A DNA stretch of 64,000 nucleotides, taken from contig CBDDLA010000001.1 in the NCBI GenBank assembly GCA_965230485.1, positions 1,488,001 to 1,552,000 on the forward strand. Direction: 5' to 3'. Under the pieces are notes generated by a model. It searched no databases. It saw only the letters and a program-made list of their open reading frames with translations, and was not told the DNA's origin. Positions 35,339 to 45,500 of the stretch are shown here, piece after piece. The number at the start of each line of letters is the position of its first letter. The first letter of the stretch is position 1. Origin of the DNA: Putridiphycobacter sp965230485 (GTDB lineage: Bacteria; Bacteroidota; Bacteroidia; Flavobacteriales_D; Crocinitomicaceae). Both the position numbers and the translations under genes were made by a program.

Positions 35339-37183
35339 ATGAAATTAATACTTTTATCAATTACTTTATTGTTTACACCTTTCATATTTACACAAGTGAT
35401 TAATGGCTATGCTACAGTTTCATCTGTGTCTGGAGCGGTGATAACACTTACAAATGTTGATGAAACTTCAGATACATTCGAAGATGGAGATCAGGTAATT
35501 ATTATGCAAATGCAAGATAATGTCATTGGTTCTAATACAGGAGATAATTCAAGCTTCGGATTATTAAGTTCTATTGGTTCAGCAGGACTATATGAAATAA
35601 GGATCATACAATCACATACAGAAGCATTAGGTCTTCCAGCTACTATAACTTTTGACAATGCACTTACAAACACATATAATACCGGAGCGAATAGTACTGT
35701 TCAGATTGTCACATTTCCTGAGTTAGGTAGTCCAGATTATACAAGCGGAAATCTATCTTCAAAAGCATGGGATGGTAATACTGGTGGAATTGTCGCCTTT
35801 CAAGTATCCGGAGCCCTCACAATTGGCGGTGACATAGATGCTGATGGTGATGGTTTTTTGGGAGCCCTAGCAAATGGAGGCGGCTCTGCTGGCTGCACAG
35901 GCGCTTCCAGCTATAGAGTTGCAAACACTGACAATTTTGCTCAAAAAGGCGAAGGGATTTATAATGCCACTGACGCAAATTACGATTCTGGAAGAGCTAG
36001 AATTTTGAACGGTGGCGGCGGTGGAAACAGTCATAATGCTGGCGGCGGTGGCGGTGGAAACTATACTGCTGGAGGATTAGGTGGTCCAGGATGGCCTAGT
36101 TGTTCTCCGACTGCCGGTGGCATTGGAGGTATCGATTTAAGTGCACAAATAAGTGCTTCCAGATTTTTTATGGGCGGTGGCGGAGGTGCTGGTGAAGGCA
36201 ATAATGGGGGCTCACAAAATGCTGGTGATGGTGGTGGTATTGTTATCATTAAAGCAAATGAGATTAGAACTACTGGATCTTGTGGAGGTGGGCACACAAT
36301 TTCTGCTAACGGTGAGTCAATTACCGTTGGAAGTGGTAATGATGGTAATAGCGGTGGTGGAGCTGGTGGTACAATTTTGATTGACGTTAATACATGGTCG
36401 GTGGCTGCAGGCTGCCCTTTAACACTTGAGGCTAATGGTGGTACAGGTGGAGATGTAACTAACTCAACAGCCCATGGGGCTGGTGGCGGTGGTGGACAGG
36501 GAACGGTAATTTATTCAATTACTGAGCCATCAACAAATACAACTACAATTACTCAAAATGGATTAGGAGGTTTAAACTGTAGTAGTTGTAGCAGAGCTGC
36601 AAGTGGCAGTGGAACGGACAATTCTGGTATTATCGATAATTCAACTGGCCCTCTTCCAATTGAACTGGTATATTTTGCTGCCAACACTCAATTTAACCGT
36701 TTGGTTGAAATTAAGTGGCAAACAAAAAGCGAAATTGACAATGATTATTTTGTTGTTGAAAAATCATCAAATGGAATAGAATGGGCTGTGCATACAACAA
36801 TAAAAGGTGCAGGGAACAATGCTAGTGTCATAAATTATGAGACTATTGATAATCAGCCGTACAAAGGTTTATCTTACTACAGATTAAAACAGGTAGATTT
36901 TAATGGGAAATATACAATAACTTCTCCAGTAAGTGTGAAACTAAATAATACAAATGAAGTACTGATCTATCCAAACCCAACTAACTCTCTAGTTACAATA
37001 AAAAATGAAAGCTTAAACTTAGGAACTTTTGAAATTTATAACTCAATGAATCAAAAAATTACTCACCTGACAAGAGTAGTTGATCATCAATATTCACAAA
37101 CTGTTCTTGATTTATCCGACTTAAGTAGCGGTGTTTACTATATTGAAACAACAACTCAGATGTTCAAAGTCATCAAGTACTAA
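35339..37183 (+). CDS. T9SS-exported glycine-rich surface protein
   Basis: This 614-residue protein has a signal peptide (cleavage near residue 20). Residues about 178-388 are very rich in glycine, with runs such as GGGGGNSHNAGGGGGG alternating with Asn, Ala and Ser, plus scattered cysteines. The last 75 residues (VLIYPNPTNSLVTIKN to the end) are a type A T9SS sorting domain, so the protein should cross the outer membrane. A fibronectin-like linker (ELVYFAANTQFNRLVEIKW) precedes it. A TACCTTTA near-consensus element lies at 35306. It ends 11 bases inside the convergent glycosyltransferase gene. It may be an adhesin or matrix protein. Confidence 0.85.
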   Translation: MKLILLSITLLFTPFIFTQVINGYATVSSVSGAVITLTNVDETSDTFEDGDQVIIMQMQDNVIGSNTGDNSSFGLLSSIGSAGLYEIRIIQSHTEALGLPATITFDNALTNTYNTGANSTVQIVTFPELGSPDYTSGNLSSKAWDGNTGGIVAFQVSGALTIGGDIDADGDGFLGALANGGGSAGCTGASSYRVANTDNFAQKGEGIYNATDANYDSGRARILNGGGGGNSHNAGGGGGGNYTAGGLGGPGWPSCSPTAGGIGGIDLSAQISASRFFMGGGGGAGEGNNGGSQNAGDGGGIVIIKANEIRTTGSCGGGHTISANGESITVGSGNDGNSGGGAGGTILIDVNTWSVAAGCPLTLEANGGTGGDVTNSTAHGAGGGGGQGTVIYSITEPSTNTTTITQNGLGGLNCSSCSRAASGSGTDNSGIIDNSTGPLPIELVYFAANTQFNRLVEIKWQTKSEIDNDYFVVEKSSNGIEWAVHTTIKGAGNNASVINYETIDNQPYKGLSYYRLKQVDFNGKYTITSPVSVKLNNTNEVLIYPNPTNSLVTIKNESLNLGTFEIYNSMNQKITHLTRVVDHQYSQTVLDLSDLSSGVYYIETTTQMFKVIKY

Positions 37184-38348
37184 AAGGAATCTTGTAAGCG
37201 CTTTTCTCCCAATTAAATTGATTTTTAACAAAAGATTTCCCATTTCTTGAGATATTGTTGTAAAGATCTTTATCGTATAATAAGCTTTCAATTTTTATCA
37301 CAAATTCTTGAAGCGTATTCGCAATTAAGATATCAGAATCTTGCTCAGCCTTTAAAGCATTATTGGCTAAGCTAGTTGTAACGCAAGGAATTCCAAGTGC
37401 CATAGACTCTAATAATTTATTCTGAAGTCCAGTGCCAATAAAAAGGGGAGCAATACAAATTTTGCCCGAGAGATAGCTCTCTCTAATATCATCAACCCAC
37501 CCACTTATGCTAATTTCTCTTCTTTGCCTAGCTTTTGAAATAATTTTTTCATCAGGACTTGTACCTGCTAATAAAATTTTAACATTTGGTTGGTTTATTT
37601 TAAGAGCCGGTAATAATTCGTCAATTATAAATATACAAGAATCTACATTCGGCGCATAGCTTAGATTCCCAACAAATACAAGGTCATATTTTTTTCTCAC
37701 CTTAGTTTGATAGGATAAAAATGAATTGTCTATTCCATTCGGGACAACATTTATCGTATAATTGGCTGTATGACTAATAAACTGCTTGTCTTGCTCCGAT
37801 ATAATGGTGTGATGATTAAAATAATCGAAAATACGATTTTCATAACGCTTTAGCCTTTCTCCTTCAAGCTTCATCACATATTTCTTCAGTCCTTTGTTGA
37901 TGGATGCTTGACGCATCATACCCAAACTAAAAGCATCCATATAATCTAATGTTTTGGGAATATGATGAATATTTTTAACATATTCAGCTACACGAACTAA
38001 CTGACAATAAATAAATTCAGGGTTCAAGTCGTCTATTTGTTTATTTATTGCTTTCGCGATTTTTCTTTGATAGAAGTAATGAACTTGAAAAGGCTTTTGG
38101 CTTAATAAACCCAAAAACAATTGCCAGTATTTAACTCCTCTTTTTAAAGTATGAATAGTAAGTGAAGTTGTAAAATGGGTTAATTCTTCAACCTGCTGCT
38201 TGGTTACGGGTTCCTCGGTCAGACAACATAAGTGTATTTTATATTTTTTAGACAATACGTTCAGCTGATGATATGCCCTTAATTTATCTCCTTTGTCCAA
38301 AGGAAAGGGAACTCTCGATACCAATACAAATATGCTTGGTTTTTCCAT
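37173..38348 (-). CDS. Family 4 glycosyltransferase
   Basis: This 391-residue GT-B enzyme opens with FVLVSRVPFPLDKGDKLRAY, as in glycosyltransferases of the TIGR03087 type. The donor-binding half has FVGNLSYAPNVDS, ISGWVDDIRESY and the Glu motif TGLQNKLLESMALGIPCVT. It adds a sugar from a nucleotide donor to a lipid-linked or surface glycan. It is the last gene of a minus-strand operon, 1 base after another GT4 gene, which itself overlaps an LptF/G permease. Linkage to the permease suggests work on lipopolysaccharide; the exact sugar is unknown. Confidence 0.9.
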   Translation of the reverse strand: MEKPSIFVLVSRVPFPLDKGDKLRAYHQLNVLSKKYKIHLCCLTEEPVTKQQVEELTHFTTSLTIHTLKRGVKYWQLFLGLLSQKPFQVHYFYQRKIAKAINKQIDDLNPEFIYCQLVRVAEYVKNIHHIPKTLDYMDAFSLGMMRQASINKGLKKYVMKLEGERLKRYENRIFDYFNHHTIISEQDKQFISHTANYTINVVPNGIDNSFLSYQTKVRKKYDLVFVGNLSYAPNVDSCIFIIDELLPALKINQPNVKILLAGTSPDEKIISKARQRREISISGWVDDIRESYLSGKICIAPLFIGTGLQNKLLESMALGIPCVTTSLANNALKAEQDSDILIANTLQEFVIKIESLLYDKDLYNNISRNGKSFVKNQFNWEKSAYKIPFST

Positions 38349-38349
38349 A

Positions 38350-39540
38350 TCATAAAGATTGGTAAAATTGTATAAGTGACTCTACAATAGATTTATTATC
38401 ATATTTTTTTTCAACCAAAGTTCTTGCGTTTTTGCCAATTTCAAATACCTTTTTAGGGTGTTTTAAGAAATCATCAATAGCCGTTGCAAATTCTTTTGGT
38501 GAATTAGCTATGATTATATTTTTTCCATGAACAGCATCAATTCCTTCGGCACCCACAGTTGTAGTAATCACTGCTTTTCCAAGAGCCATGCCTTCAATAA
38601 TTTTAATACGCATCCCGCTCCCTGATAATAGTGGAACCACCATTACTTGATGACCATTGATAAAATCATTCGCACTATTAACAATGCCATGAACTTTTAC
38701 CCTATCATCATCTATTTTCATCAGGTATGATGGCATTTCCCTTCCTGCAAGGTGAACTTCAAATTCATCATTTTCTATCAATGGCAGAATATCATCTAGA
38801 AACCAATTTACACCTTCGATATTTGGTGCCCAGTTCATAGAACCTATATGGCAGAAAGAAATGGACTTTAATGATGAAGATTTTTCAAACTGATACTTCC
38901 CCAAGTCAATACCAAAAGGAATTGTTATTAACGGAATGTTACATTCAAGATTTTGATATCTTTTCTGATCATCAAAGCTAATAGCCGCAATGCCATCAAC
39001 TTCATTAAGTACCTGTTTTTCGAATTGCTTTAATTTAGATGATAAATGTTTCAAATAAATTCGCTTCGCAGATTTTTTTTCAACGTTTGCCAGTCGTTCC
39101 CAAATGATATGTTCTAAATTATGACTTCTTAAAACTACCTTAGCCTTTGAATTTTTTCTAATTGTTCCAAGATAAGGCGTCATAAATAAGCTTTCTAAAT
39201 GTATAATATCGAATTTCTTCCTTTTCAAAATATATTGAAGCTCAGAATCGTAATCTGGCGAAAAATACCTACTAACATTATAAGAATCAGACGTCACTAA
39301 TGCAGAAAAAGCATCTATAATATTTATTCTAGTATCAACAAATATCCCCTTAGCCTTGGTATCTTTTACAAAATTACTTGGAAAAGATGAAACTTTAAAC
39401 GGATGCTTATTTGTTGAAATGGTTAAAAGCGTTAACTCAATTTGAGCTTCTAACAAGCCAAGCGAAATATTTTTAATTGCAATACACCCACCGTCAACCG
39501 CAGGAAATGGGGGCTTATTGCATAATTGTAATACCTTCAT
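38350..39540 (-). CDS. Family 4 glycosyltransferase
   Basis: This 396-residue GT-B protein has an N-terminal acceptor half beginning VLQLCNKPPFPAVDGGCIA. The C-terminal donor half has HIGSMNWAPNIEG, VHGIVNSANDFINGH and the GT4 signature SGMRIKIIEGMALGKAVITT. It resembles its downstream neighbour and may come from an old duplication. Its start overlaps the stop of the LptF/G gene by 4 bases, so the two are co-translated. It probably acts in lipopolysaccharide or capsule synthesis; the sugar is not known. Confidence 0.9.
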   Translation of the reverse strand: MKVLQLCNKPPFPAVDGGCIAIKNISLGLLEAQIELTLLTISTNKHPFKVSSFPSNFVKDTKAKGIFVDTRINIIDAFSALVTSDSYNVSRYFSPDYDSELQYILKRKKFDIIHLESLFMTPYLGTIRKNSKAKVVLRSHNLEHIIWERLANVEKKSAKRIYLKHLSSKLKQFEKQVLNEVDGIAAISFDDQKRYQNLECNIPLITIPFGIDLGKYQFEKSSSLKSISFCHIGSMNWAPNIEGVNWFLDDILPLIENDEFEVHLAGREMPSYLMKIDDDRVKVHGIVNSANDFINGHQVMVVPLLSGSGMRIKIIEGMALGKAVITTTVGAEGIDAVHGKNIIIANSPKEFATAIDDFLKHPKKVFEIGKNARTLVEKKYDNKSIVESLIQFYQSL

Positions 39541-40967
39541 TTGCGCGTCAAATTTAGCTTTTTAAACCACTTAATATATACATCAATATCAAAAATTCTT
39601 GATTCATTGGACGATTTTATGGATAAGAATATTCCGATTGGCACTAAAAAAAAGGCGCTTAACCACATTCCAGTAAAAGGTGAAAGAACCTCTGATTCAA
39701 TTAGGTTTTCACCCGTAATTGTAATAATGTAATAAAACAAAAAAAGCAGAGTAGCTAAAATAAGTGGTAACCCTAACCCTCCCTTCTTGACAATAGCACC
39801 TAAAGGAGCACCTACAAAAAATAAGACTATAACCGAAAAAGCCAAAGTAAATTTCTTATGCCATTCAACCTTATAATCTTCAACTTTATTATTCTGTGAT
39901 TCTGCTCTAATGGCGGACATATGCGCATAATCTTTTCTAGAACGAATATTGACTTGGGCCAAATGAAGTGCCTTTGAATATGTTAAGTCATCCAGCTGAT
40001 TGGTTTTAAACAATGAGTCAACAAGATTTGGATTGATGGTTATACTTTTATTCATAGAATCCTCTGGCTTTGAAGCTTCCGAACTAAACAAGGCAATATC
40101 TTTTAAAATCTTGAATTGAAATTCTTTTTGAACAGAATCAATATCAGCATAAATTGTATCAAGTGTTCTGGACAATTGAATAAAATTCATCATTTCAAAG
40201 TCTCGTTTATAAAGATCTTCATCAGATTGTTGCAAATTAAAATCTGATGCATCAAATTTAACAATTGACTCAGCAAAGAAAGTTTTATTGTAAGCGTACT
40301 GTGTATTACGATCAAATTGCATTTTTGAAGCTTCGTAAAGTGATCCGTTTGAGAGTTTCAAAAATAAATAATTATTGTCTGAACTCCATATCAACTCTCC
40401 TTTTTCGGCACGAATAGTCTTAGTAGGAACACCAGTATAAATTAACACGTCAAGTAATGCACCAGTTTCTTTATCCTTATGATTCGCTTTTAAAGATAAA
40501 CCATCAATGTCGTTATAAAATGTACCTTCTGGTATTGAAAGAGTCGTTTTCTTTTGCTGTAAATCATAAATTAAAGCACGCTGCTTCAAATTTGCAATGG
40601 GTAAAATATAGTTTGAGAAATAAAATGTACCAATGGCCAGAAATACAACAAATACTACCATTGGTCTCATAATCTGAAATAGTGAGATTCCTGCCGATTT
40701 CATTGCTGTTAACTCATTGCTCTCTGCTAGGTTGCCCATTGTCATTATTGAAGAAAACAAAATAGCAATTGGAAGTGCCATAGGTATGACATTAGCAGAA
40801 GTGAGAATTAATAGTTTCATTATCACAAGAAACTCAATATCCTTACCCATAATATCGTCAACATATTTCCATACAAACTGCATGATAAGGAATACCATTG
40901 AGATAATGAAAGTAATAATGAATGGTCCAATAAAGGACCTAATAATGAATAGATAAATCTTTTTCAA
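39537..40967 (-). CDS. LptF/LptG family lipopolysaccharide export permease
   Basis: This 476-residue protein has three membrane helices in the first 130 residues, a periplasmic beta-rich domain near 130-260 (IDGLSLKANHKDKETG) and three helices near the end (ALIILVV-type hydrophobic runs with GAPLGAIVKKGGLGLP). That motif and shape are typical of YjgP/YjgQ, the permease part of the Lpt bridge that extracts lipopolysaccharide from the inner membrane. Bacteroidota often have two such genes apart from each other, so F or G cannot be assigned. It is co-transcribed with two glycosyltransferases, and a START-like gene lies 37 bases upstream. Confidence 0.92.
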   Translation of the reverse strand: MKKIYLFIIRSFIGPFIITFIISMVFLIMQFVWKYVDDIMGKDIEFLVIMKLLILTSANVIPMALPIAILFSSIMTMGNLAESNELTAMKSAGISLFQIMRPMVVFVVFLAIGTFYFSNYILPIANLKQRALIYDLQQKKTTLSIPEGTFYNDIDGLSLKANHKDKETGALLDVLIYTGVPTKTIRAEKGELIWSSDNNYLFLKLSNGSLYEASKMQFDRNTQYAYNKTFFAESIVKFDASDFNLQQSDEDLYKRDFEMMNFIQLSRTLDTIYADIDSVQKEFQFKILKDIALFSSEASKPEDSMNKSITINPNLVDSLFKTNQLDDLTYSKALHLAQVNIRSRKDYAHMSAIRAESQNNKVEDYKVEWHKKFTLAFSVIVLFFVGAPLGAIVKKGGLGLPLILATLLFLFYYIITITGENLIESEVLSPFTGMWLSAFFLVPIGIFLSIKSSNESRIFDIDVYIKWFKKLNLTRK

Positions 40968-41004
40968 GAAATAATGTTATTTAACCTATAACAAAGGTAT
41001 GAAT

Positions 41005-41394
41005 TTATGAGCCTATGACCATTTTTAACTCTGCAATTTGATTTTCCCAAAGCAATTTGGCCTCATCAATTTCATCTTCTTCGGCATAATCTGTAATAAT
41101 TAATGCAACATCATTAGTCAATTCATCAATTTTAATTCTAATCTGAAAGAAGGATTTAATCTCGTCTTCTATGTCATCCATCCACTGAAACTTAACAAAT
41201 TCACCTTTCTTTTTTCCTAACATTTTGGCGCTCTCTTCACTTCCATCCCAAATAAAGGTAAAAACATCTTTTTTGATATTTACGTTATCAGAAAACCACT
41301 CACTTAAACCGCTTGGCGTACTAATCATATTGTATAGTACGTTTATTGAAGATTTCACTTCAAATTCCATTTGGTATTCAATCTTATCAGACAT
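41005..41394 (-). CDS. START-like domain protein (SRPBCC superfamily)
   Basis: This 129-residue acidic protein has the SRPBCC opening YQMEFEVKSSINVLYNMIST, the PSGLSEWFSDNV loop and the late WENQIAELKMVI helix, as in Aha1-C/START-like proteins. The fold has a deep pocket for hydrophobic ligands, and no substrate is known for this Bacteroidota group. It is cytoplasmic, with no signal. It sits 37 bases upstream of the LptF/G gene on the same strand, so it could head that operon. Confidence 0.85.
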   Translation of the reverse strand: MSDKIEYQMEFEVKSSINVLYNMISTPSGLSEWFSDNVNIKKDVFTFIWDGSEESAKMLGKKKGEFVKFQWMDDIEDEIKSFFQIRIKIDELTNDVALIITDYAEEDEIDEAKLLWENQIAELKMVIGS

Positions 41395-41536
41395 TATACT
41401 TCTTTTTGAAAATTTAAAGCGCGTAAGATAATAAAATTATCATACTTGAGTAACCCAAAAAAAGTTTTTTATAACCTTTTAGAAAAACATTCCGTAATAG
41501 ATAAGACGAAATGTAAGAAACAAAAAATTGGTTGAT

Positions 41537-41713
41537 ATGAAAAAATGTTTTAAATCCCTTGCCAAAGAAAAATTAAGCCAACATCAAAATAGTGGTGTAC
41601 AATCCCGATTATCAGTTGTAGAGGTCGCACAACTTTTCGATATTATTACAGGAAGAACTGAGCAAAGTATGATTCAAAATCATTTAATTATTCAAGAAAT
41701 TGTTCTAAACTAA
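41537..41713 (+). CDS. Small orphan protein (58 residues)
   Basis: This short frame, read from the ATG at 41537, lies alone in the divergent gap between the START-like gene and the convergent EI24 gene. The protein is soluble-looking, with a basic first third (KKCFKSLAKEKLSQHQ) and a mixed second half (SVVEVAQLFDIITGRT). I do not recognise it. It is supported by a clean gap, an ATG and a strong terminator 17 bases after the stop. No promoter matching TAnnTTTG is evident. An in-frame TTG lies three codons upstream. Confidence 0.5.
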   Translation: MKKCFKSLAKEKLSQHQNSGVQSRLSVVEVAQLFDIITGRTEQSMIQNHLIIQEIVLN

Positions 41714-41730
41714 ACATTAAACTTAAACGG

Positions 41731-41761
41731 AGCATCTTGGCTAAGCTAAGGTGCTTTTTTT
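41731..41761. terminator. Bidirectional intrinsic terminator
   Basis: AGCATCTTGGC pairs with GCTAAGGTGCT (11 pairs with two G-T wobbles) around a TAA loop, followed by a T run. It follows the 58-residue gene. It also overlaps the last codons of the convergent EI24 gene, so it mainly serves the plus strand. Confidence 0.8.
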
Positions 41762-42492
41762 ATGTCATTATTTTTAAAATAAATTTGAGTAGCGGCAATT
41801 GTTAACATATGAGGAACCATACTTATGGTTACTAAAAACAGAACTAAGAACCCTGTTTCTTCAGGGATATAAATTGCTACACTAAAAATAAGTCCAGTTA
41901 AAAGACATAGCCACTTATTCTGTTTTGACCACTGCCAACTTTCTTTCGATTTTTTAAAATCGAGTTCTAGACCAAAATCAAAAAAGGAAAATCCAATAAA
42001 GAAAGACGAAACAATAAATGATACTATTCTGTAGAACCAATCTCCTAATAAAAAAGATAGTACCCAGACCAATATTATCAGCGCAATCTCAACAATAAAC
42101 GCAACTGCAAAAATTCTCACGCTTCTGAATATGCTGCTAACAAACTGACCCCAACCAAATTCTAGTTTTACCCCAGTCATGTCTTCCTGCACTTTTTCAG
42201 CGAAGTAAGAGTTAATGGGTGTTAAAAAAACTAAAATGACAATTTCAAAAAATAAAAAAGATAATGCCTTTATACCGCTTGTTAGGCTTGCGATTATACT
42301 TCCCACCAGCCACCAATCTTCCATAAAACTCATTTTTTGAGATATAGAGGCTCCACCCTGAATTGAGAGATAAAATAGGGTGGCTAGAATAATTGCTGGT
42401 AAAAAATAAAAATATAATTTATACTTGATCACAAATCTTAAGCTATCAAAAAATGCAGTAAATACTTGAATGGTTTGATTAAAAAATTGCAT
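41746..42492 (-). CDS. EI24 domain membrane protein (CysZ-like)
   Basis: This 248-residue protein has about five or six membrane helices and the EI24/CysZ pattern: an N-terminal amphipathic segment (FFDSLRFVIKYKLYFYFLPA), a cluster around LTPINSYFAEKVQED near residue 90, and a long hydrophobic C-terminal half. E. coli CysZ moves sulfate; the Bacteroidota members have no proven substrate. It is divergent from dnaE with about 97 bases between the starts. Its last codons overlap the terminator of the small gene at 41537. Confidence 0.82.
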   Translation of the reverse strand: MQFFNQTIQVFTAFFDSLRFVIKYKLYFYFLPAIILATLFYLSIQGGASISQKMSFMEDWWLVGSIIASLTSGIKALSFLFFEIVILVFLTPINSYFAEKVQEDMTGVKLEFGWGQFVSSIFRSVRIFAVAFIVEIALIILVWVLSFLLGDWFYRIVSFIVSSFFIGFSFFDFGLELDFKKSKESWQWSKQNKWLCLLTGLIFSVAIYIPEETGFLVLFLVTISMVPHMLTIAATQIYFKNNDIKKAP

Positions 42493-42589
42493 TTAAAATT
42501 TGTTGATAATTCAAGCTCTAAAATACAGATTAAATTTAAATTTGGTAGTAATTTTATTCTTTTCTAACAACGAAATTGCCTTACAGTTT

Positions 42590-45500
42590 ATGTATATAAT
42601 TTTTGATACTGAAACAACCGGTTTACCTAAAAACTGGAATGCGCCAGTTACCGATACTGAGAATTGGCCAAGATGCATCCAAATTGCTTGGCAATTACAT
42701 GACCAGTGGGGAGATCTTATTGAAAGTAAAGATTTTCTAATTCAACCTGAAGGCTTCAACGTGCCCTTTGAAGCGGAACAAATTCATGGTATTTCAACTG
42801 AATTGGCTTTGGAAAAAGGTGTTCCACTAACATCTGCACTAACAGCATTCAATGATGCATTAAAGAAAGCTAAATTTGTAGTAGGTCAAAATGTCGAATT
42901 TGACTTAAATATAATGGGATGTGAATTCCATAGAAATCAGATAAATAGCCCATTACTAAAAATACCTCTTCTTGACACTTGCACGGAACGAACAGCAACT
43001 TTATGTCAATTACCAGGTGGACGTGGAGGTAAATTTAAGCTTCCAACACTGACCGAGTTGCACAGACATTTATTCAATGAAACATTTGGTGAGGCTCATA
43101 ACGCTACTGCGGATGTTGAAGCTACTGCACGTTGTTTTTTCGAATTAATCCGAATTCAAAATTATATTGCCTCTGATTTTGACTTAGGAGAGAATTATAT
43201 TAAGGAATTTCAGCTCAAGCATCCTTCTCCTTTCAAATTAATTGGTCTTCATCATCTTAATTTAAAAGAAGAAAGTGAAAAAATAAAAGCTAGATTTACC
43301 AACGAAGATGGCCCGTCAAGAGCACAGATAAAAGCTAATTTAGAAACACTTGAAGGCGTTCATTTTTCTCATCTTCACAATCATTCTCAATTCTCAATTT
43401 TACAATCAACAACTGCTGTTAACGACTTGGTAAAAAAAGCCATAGCTGAAAAATGTGATGGTGTGGCCTTAACCGATTCAGGAAATATGATGGCAGCTTT
43501 TCATTTTGTAAGAGCCGCTTTAAAACACAACAAAGAGGTTGAAGCAAAAATTAAAGAGGCATCAGAAAATGGAGAGGAAATTGATGAAAAACCAATTACA
43601 CCTATTGTTGGTTGCGAATTTAATGTTTGTAAAGATCACTTGGATAAAAAAAATAAAGACAATGGACATCAAGTTGTTTTATTAGCAAAAAATAAAAATG
43701 GTTATCTGAATTTGGCTAAAATGTCATCCATTGCATTTACTAAAGGCTTTTATTATATTCCTAGAATTGATAAAACTATTATTGAACAATATAAGGATGA
43801 TATTATCGTGCTTACGGGGGGGGTAAACGGTGAAGTTCCAAACTTAATTCTTAATGCTGGTGAAAAGCAAGCTGAAGAGACATTGATTTGGTGGAAAGAG
43901 CAGTTTAAAGATAACTTATACATTGAATTAATTCGCCATGGTCTTGAAGCTGAAGACATTATTAATGAAACATTAATAAAACTAGCTGAAAAGCATAAAA
44001 TAGAATTAGTTGCAACCAACAATACATTTTATCTAGAAAAAGAAAATGCCAATGCGCATGATGTACTTTTATGCATTAAGGATGGAGAATTAAAATCTAC
44101 CCCAAAGGGAAGAGGCAGAGGATTTAGATATGGGCTCGAAAATGACGAGTACTATTTCAAATCTACCGAAGAGATGATTGGCCTATTTTCAGATATTCCG
44201 CAGGCAATTTTAAATACGAAAAAAATAATAGAAGCTTGTGAGCCATATCCGCTGGCTTCTGAAATTCTACTGCCAAACTTCCATATTCCTGAAAAGTTTA
44301 GAGATCCTAAGGATGAGGAAGACGGAGGAAAAAGAGGAGAAAATAATTACTTAAGACATCTTACTTATGAGGGTGCTAAAAAAAGGTGGGGCAAAATTGA
44401 GGAAAGTGTTAGAGAGCGACTTGACTTTGAATTACAAACTATCGCTAACTCCGGTTACCCTGGATATTTTTTAATTGTTCAAGACTTTTGTCATGCTGCA
44501 AGAAATATGGGAGTTTCTGTAGGACCAGGTAGAGGATCAGCAGCAGGGTCAGCTGTTGCATATTGTGTTGAAATTACAAATATTGACCCTATTAAGTACG
44601 ATTTACTTTTTGAGCGATTTCTAAATCCTGAAAGAATTTCAATGCCCGATATTGATATTGACTTTGATGATGAAGGGAGGCAAAAAGTAATTGATTGGGT
44701 AATTGAAAAATATGGCGAAAACCAAGTAGCACAGATTATTACATATGGAACTATGGCTGCTAAGTCATCAATTAGAGATACGGCCAGAGTTTTAGACTTA
44801 CCTCTTCATGAAGCAGACAGATTAGCAAAATTGGTTCCTGATATTAAATTAGCCAAACTATTTGGTTTAGATGAGGTTGAACTGGCAGAAAAATTAAGCA
44901 ATAATCAAGATGATATAGGCCGAGCAAATGAGCTAAAAACAATTGCTAAAGGTTCTGATTTAGCATCTGAAGTTGTGAATCAAGCTAGATTACTGGAAGG
45001 GTCAATGAGAAACACAGGAATTCATGCCTGTGGAGTTATTATCACACCATCAGATATTACTAATTTCGTTCCAGTTGCCCTGGCCAAAGACTCTGGCATG
45101 TTTTGTACCCAATTCGACAACTCAGTTGCGGAAGATGCCGGTCTGTTAAAAATGGACTTCTTAGGTCTAAAAACACTAACACTTATTAAGGACTCGGTCC
45201 AAATTATAAAGGAAAGACATGGAATTGAATTGATTCCAGATGATTTTCCGTTGGATGATGAAAGAACATATGAACTTTTTCAAAAAGGTGAAACTGTTGG
45301 TGTCTTTCAATATGAATCTGCCGGGATGCAAAAATATCTGAGAGAGCTAAAACCAACTGTATTTGCCGATTTAATTGCAATGAATGCTTTGTATAGACCA
45401 GGTCCACTGGAATATATACCATCTTTTATTCGCAGAAAACATGGAACTGAAGAAATTGTTTATGACCTTGAAGCTAATAAGGAGTTTTTAGAAGAAACAT

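Noticed and set aside
36061..36297. A minus-strand proline-rich frame inside the glycine-rich surface protein gene
   Set aside because: Its proline-rich sequence is just the complement of the glycine codons on the plus strand.
42500..42589. A 30-codon in-frame upstream extension of dnaE from a TTG
   Set aside because: It reads through the intergenic gap with no homology; the exonuclease domain starts exactly at the ATG at 42590.
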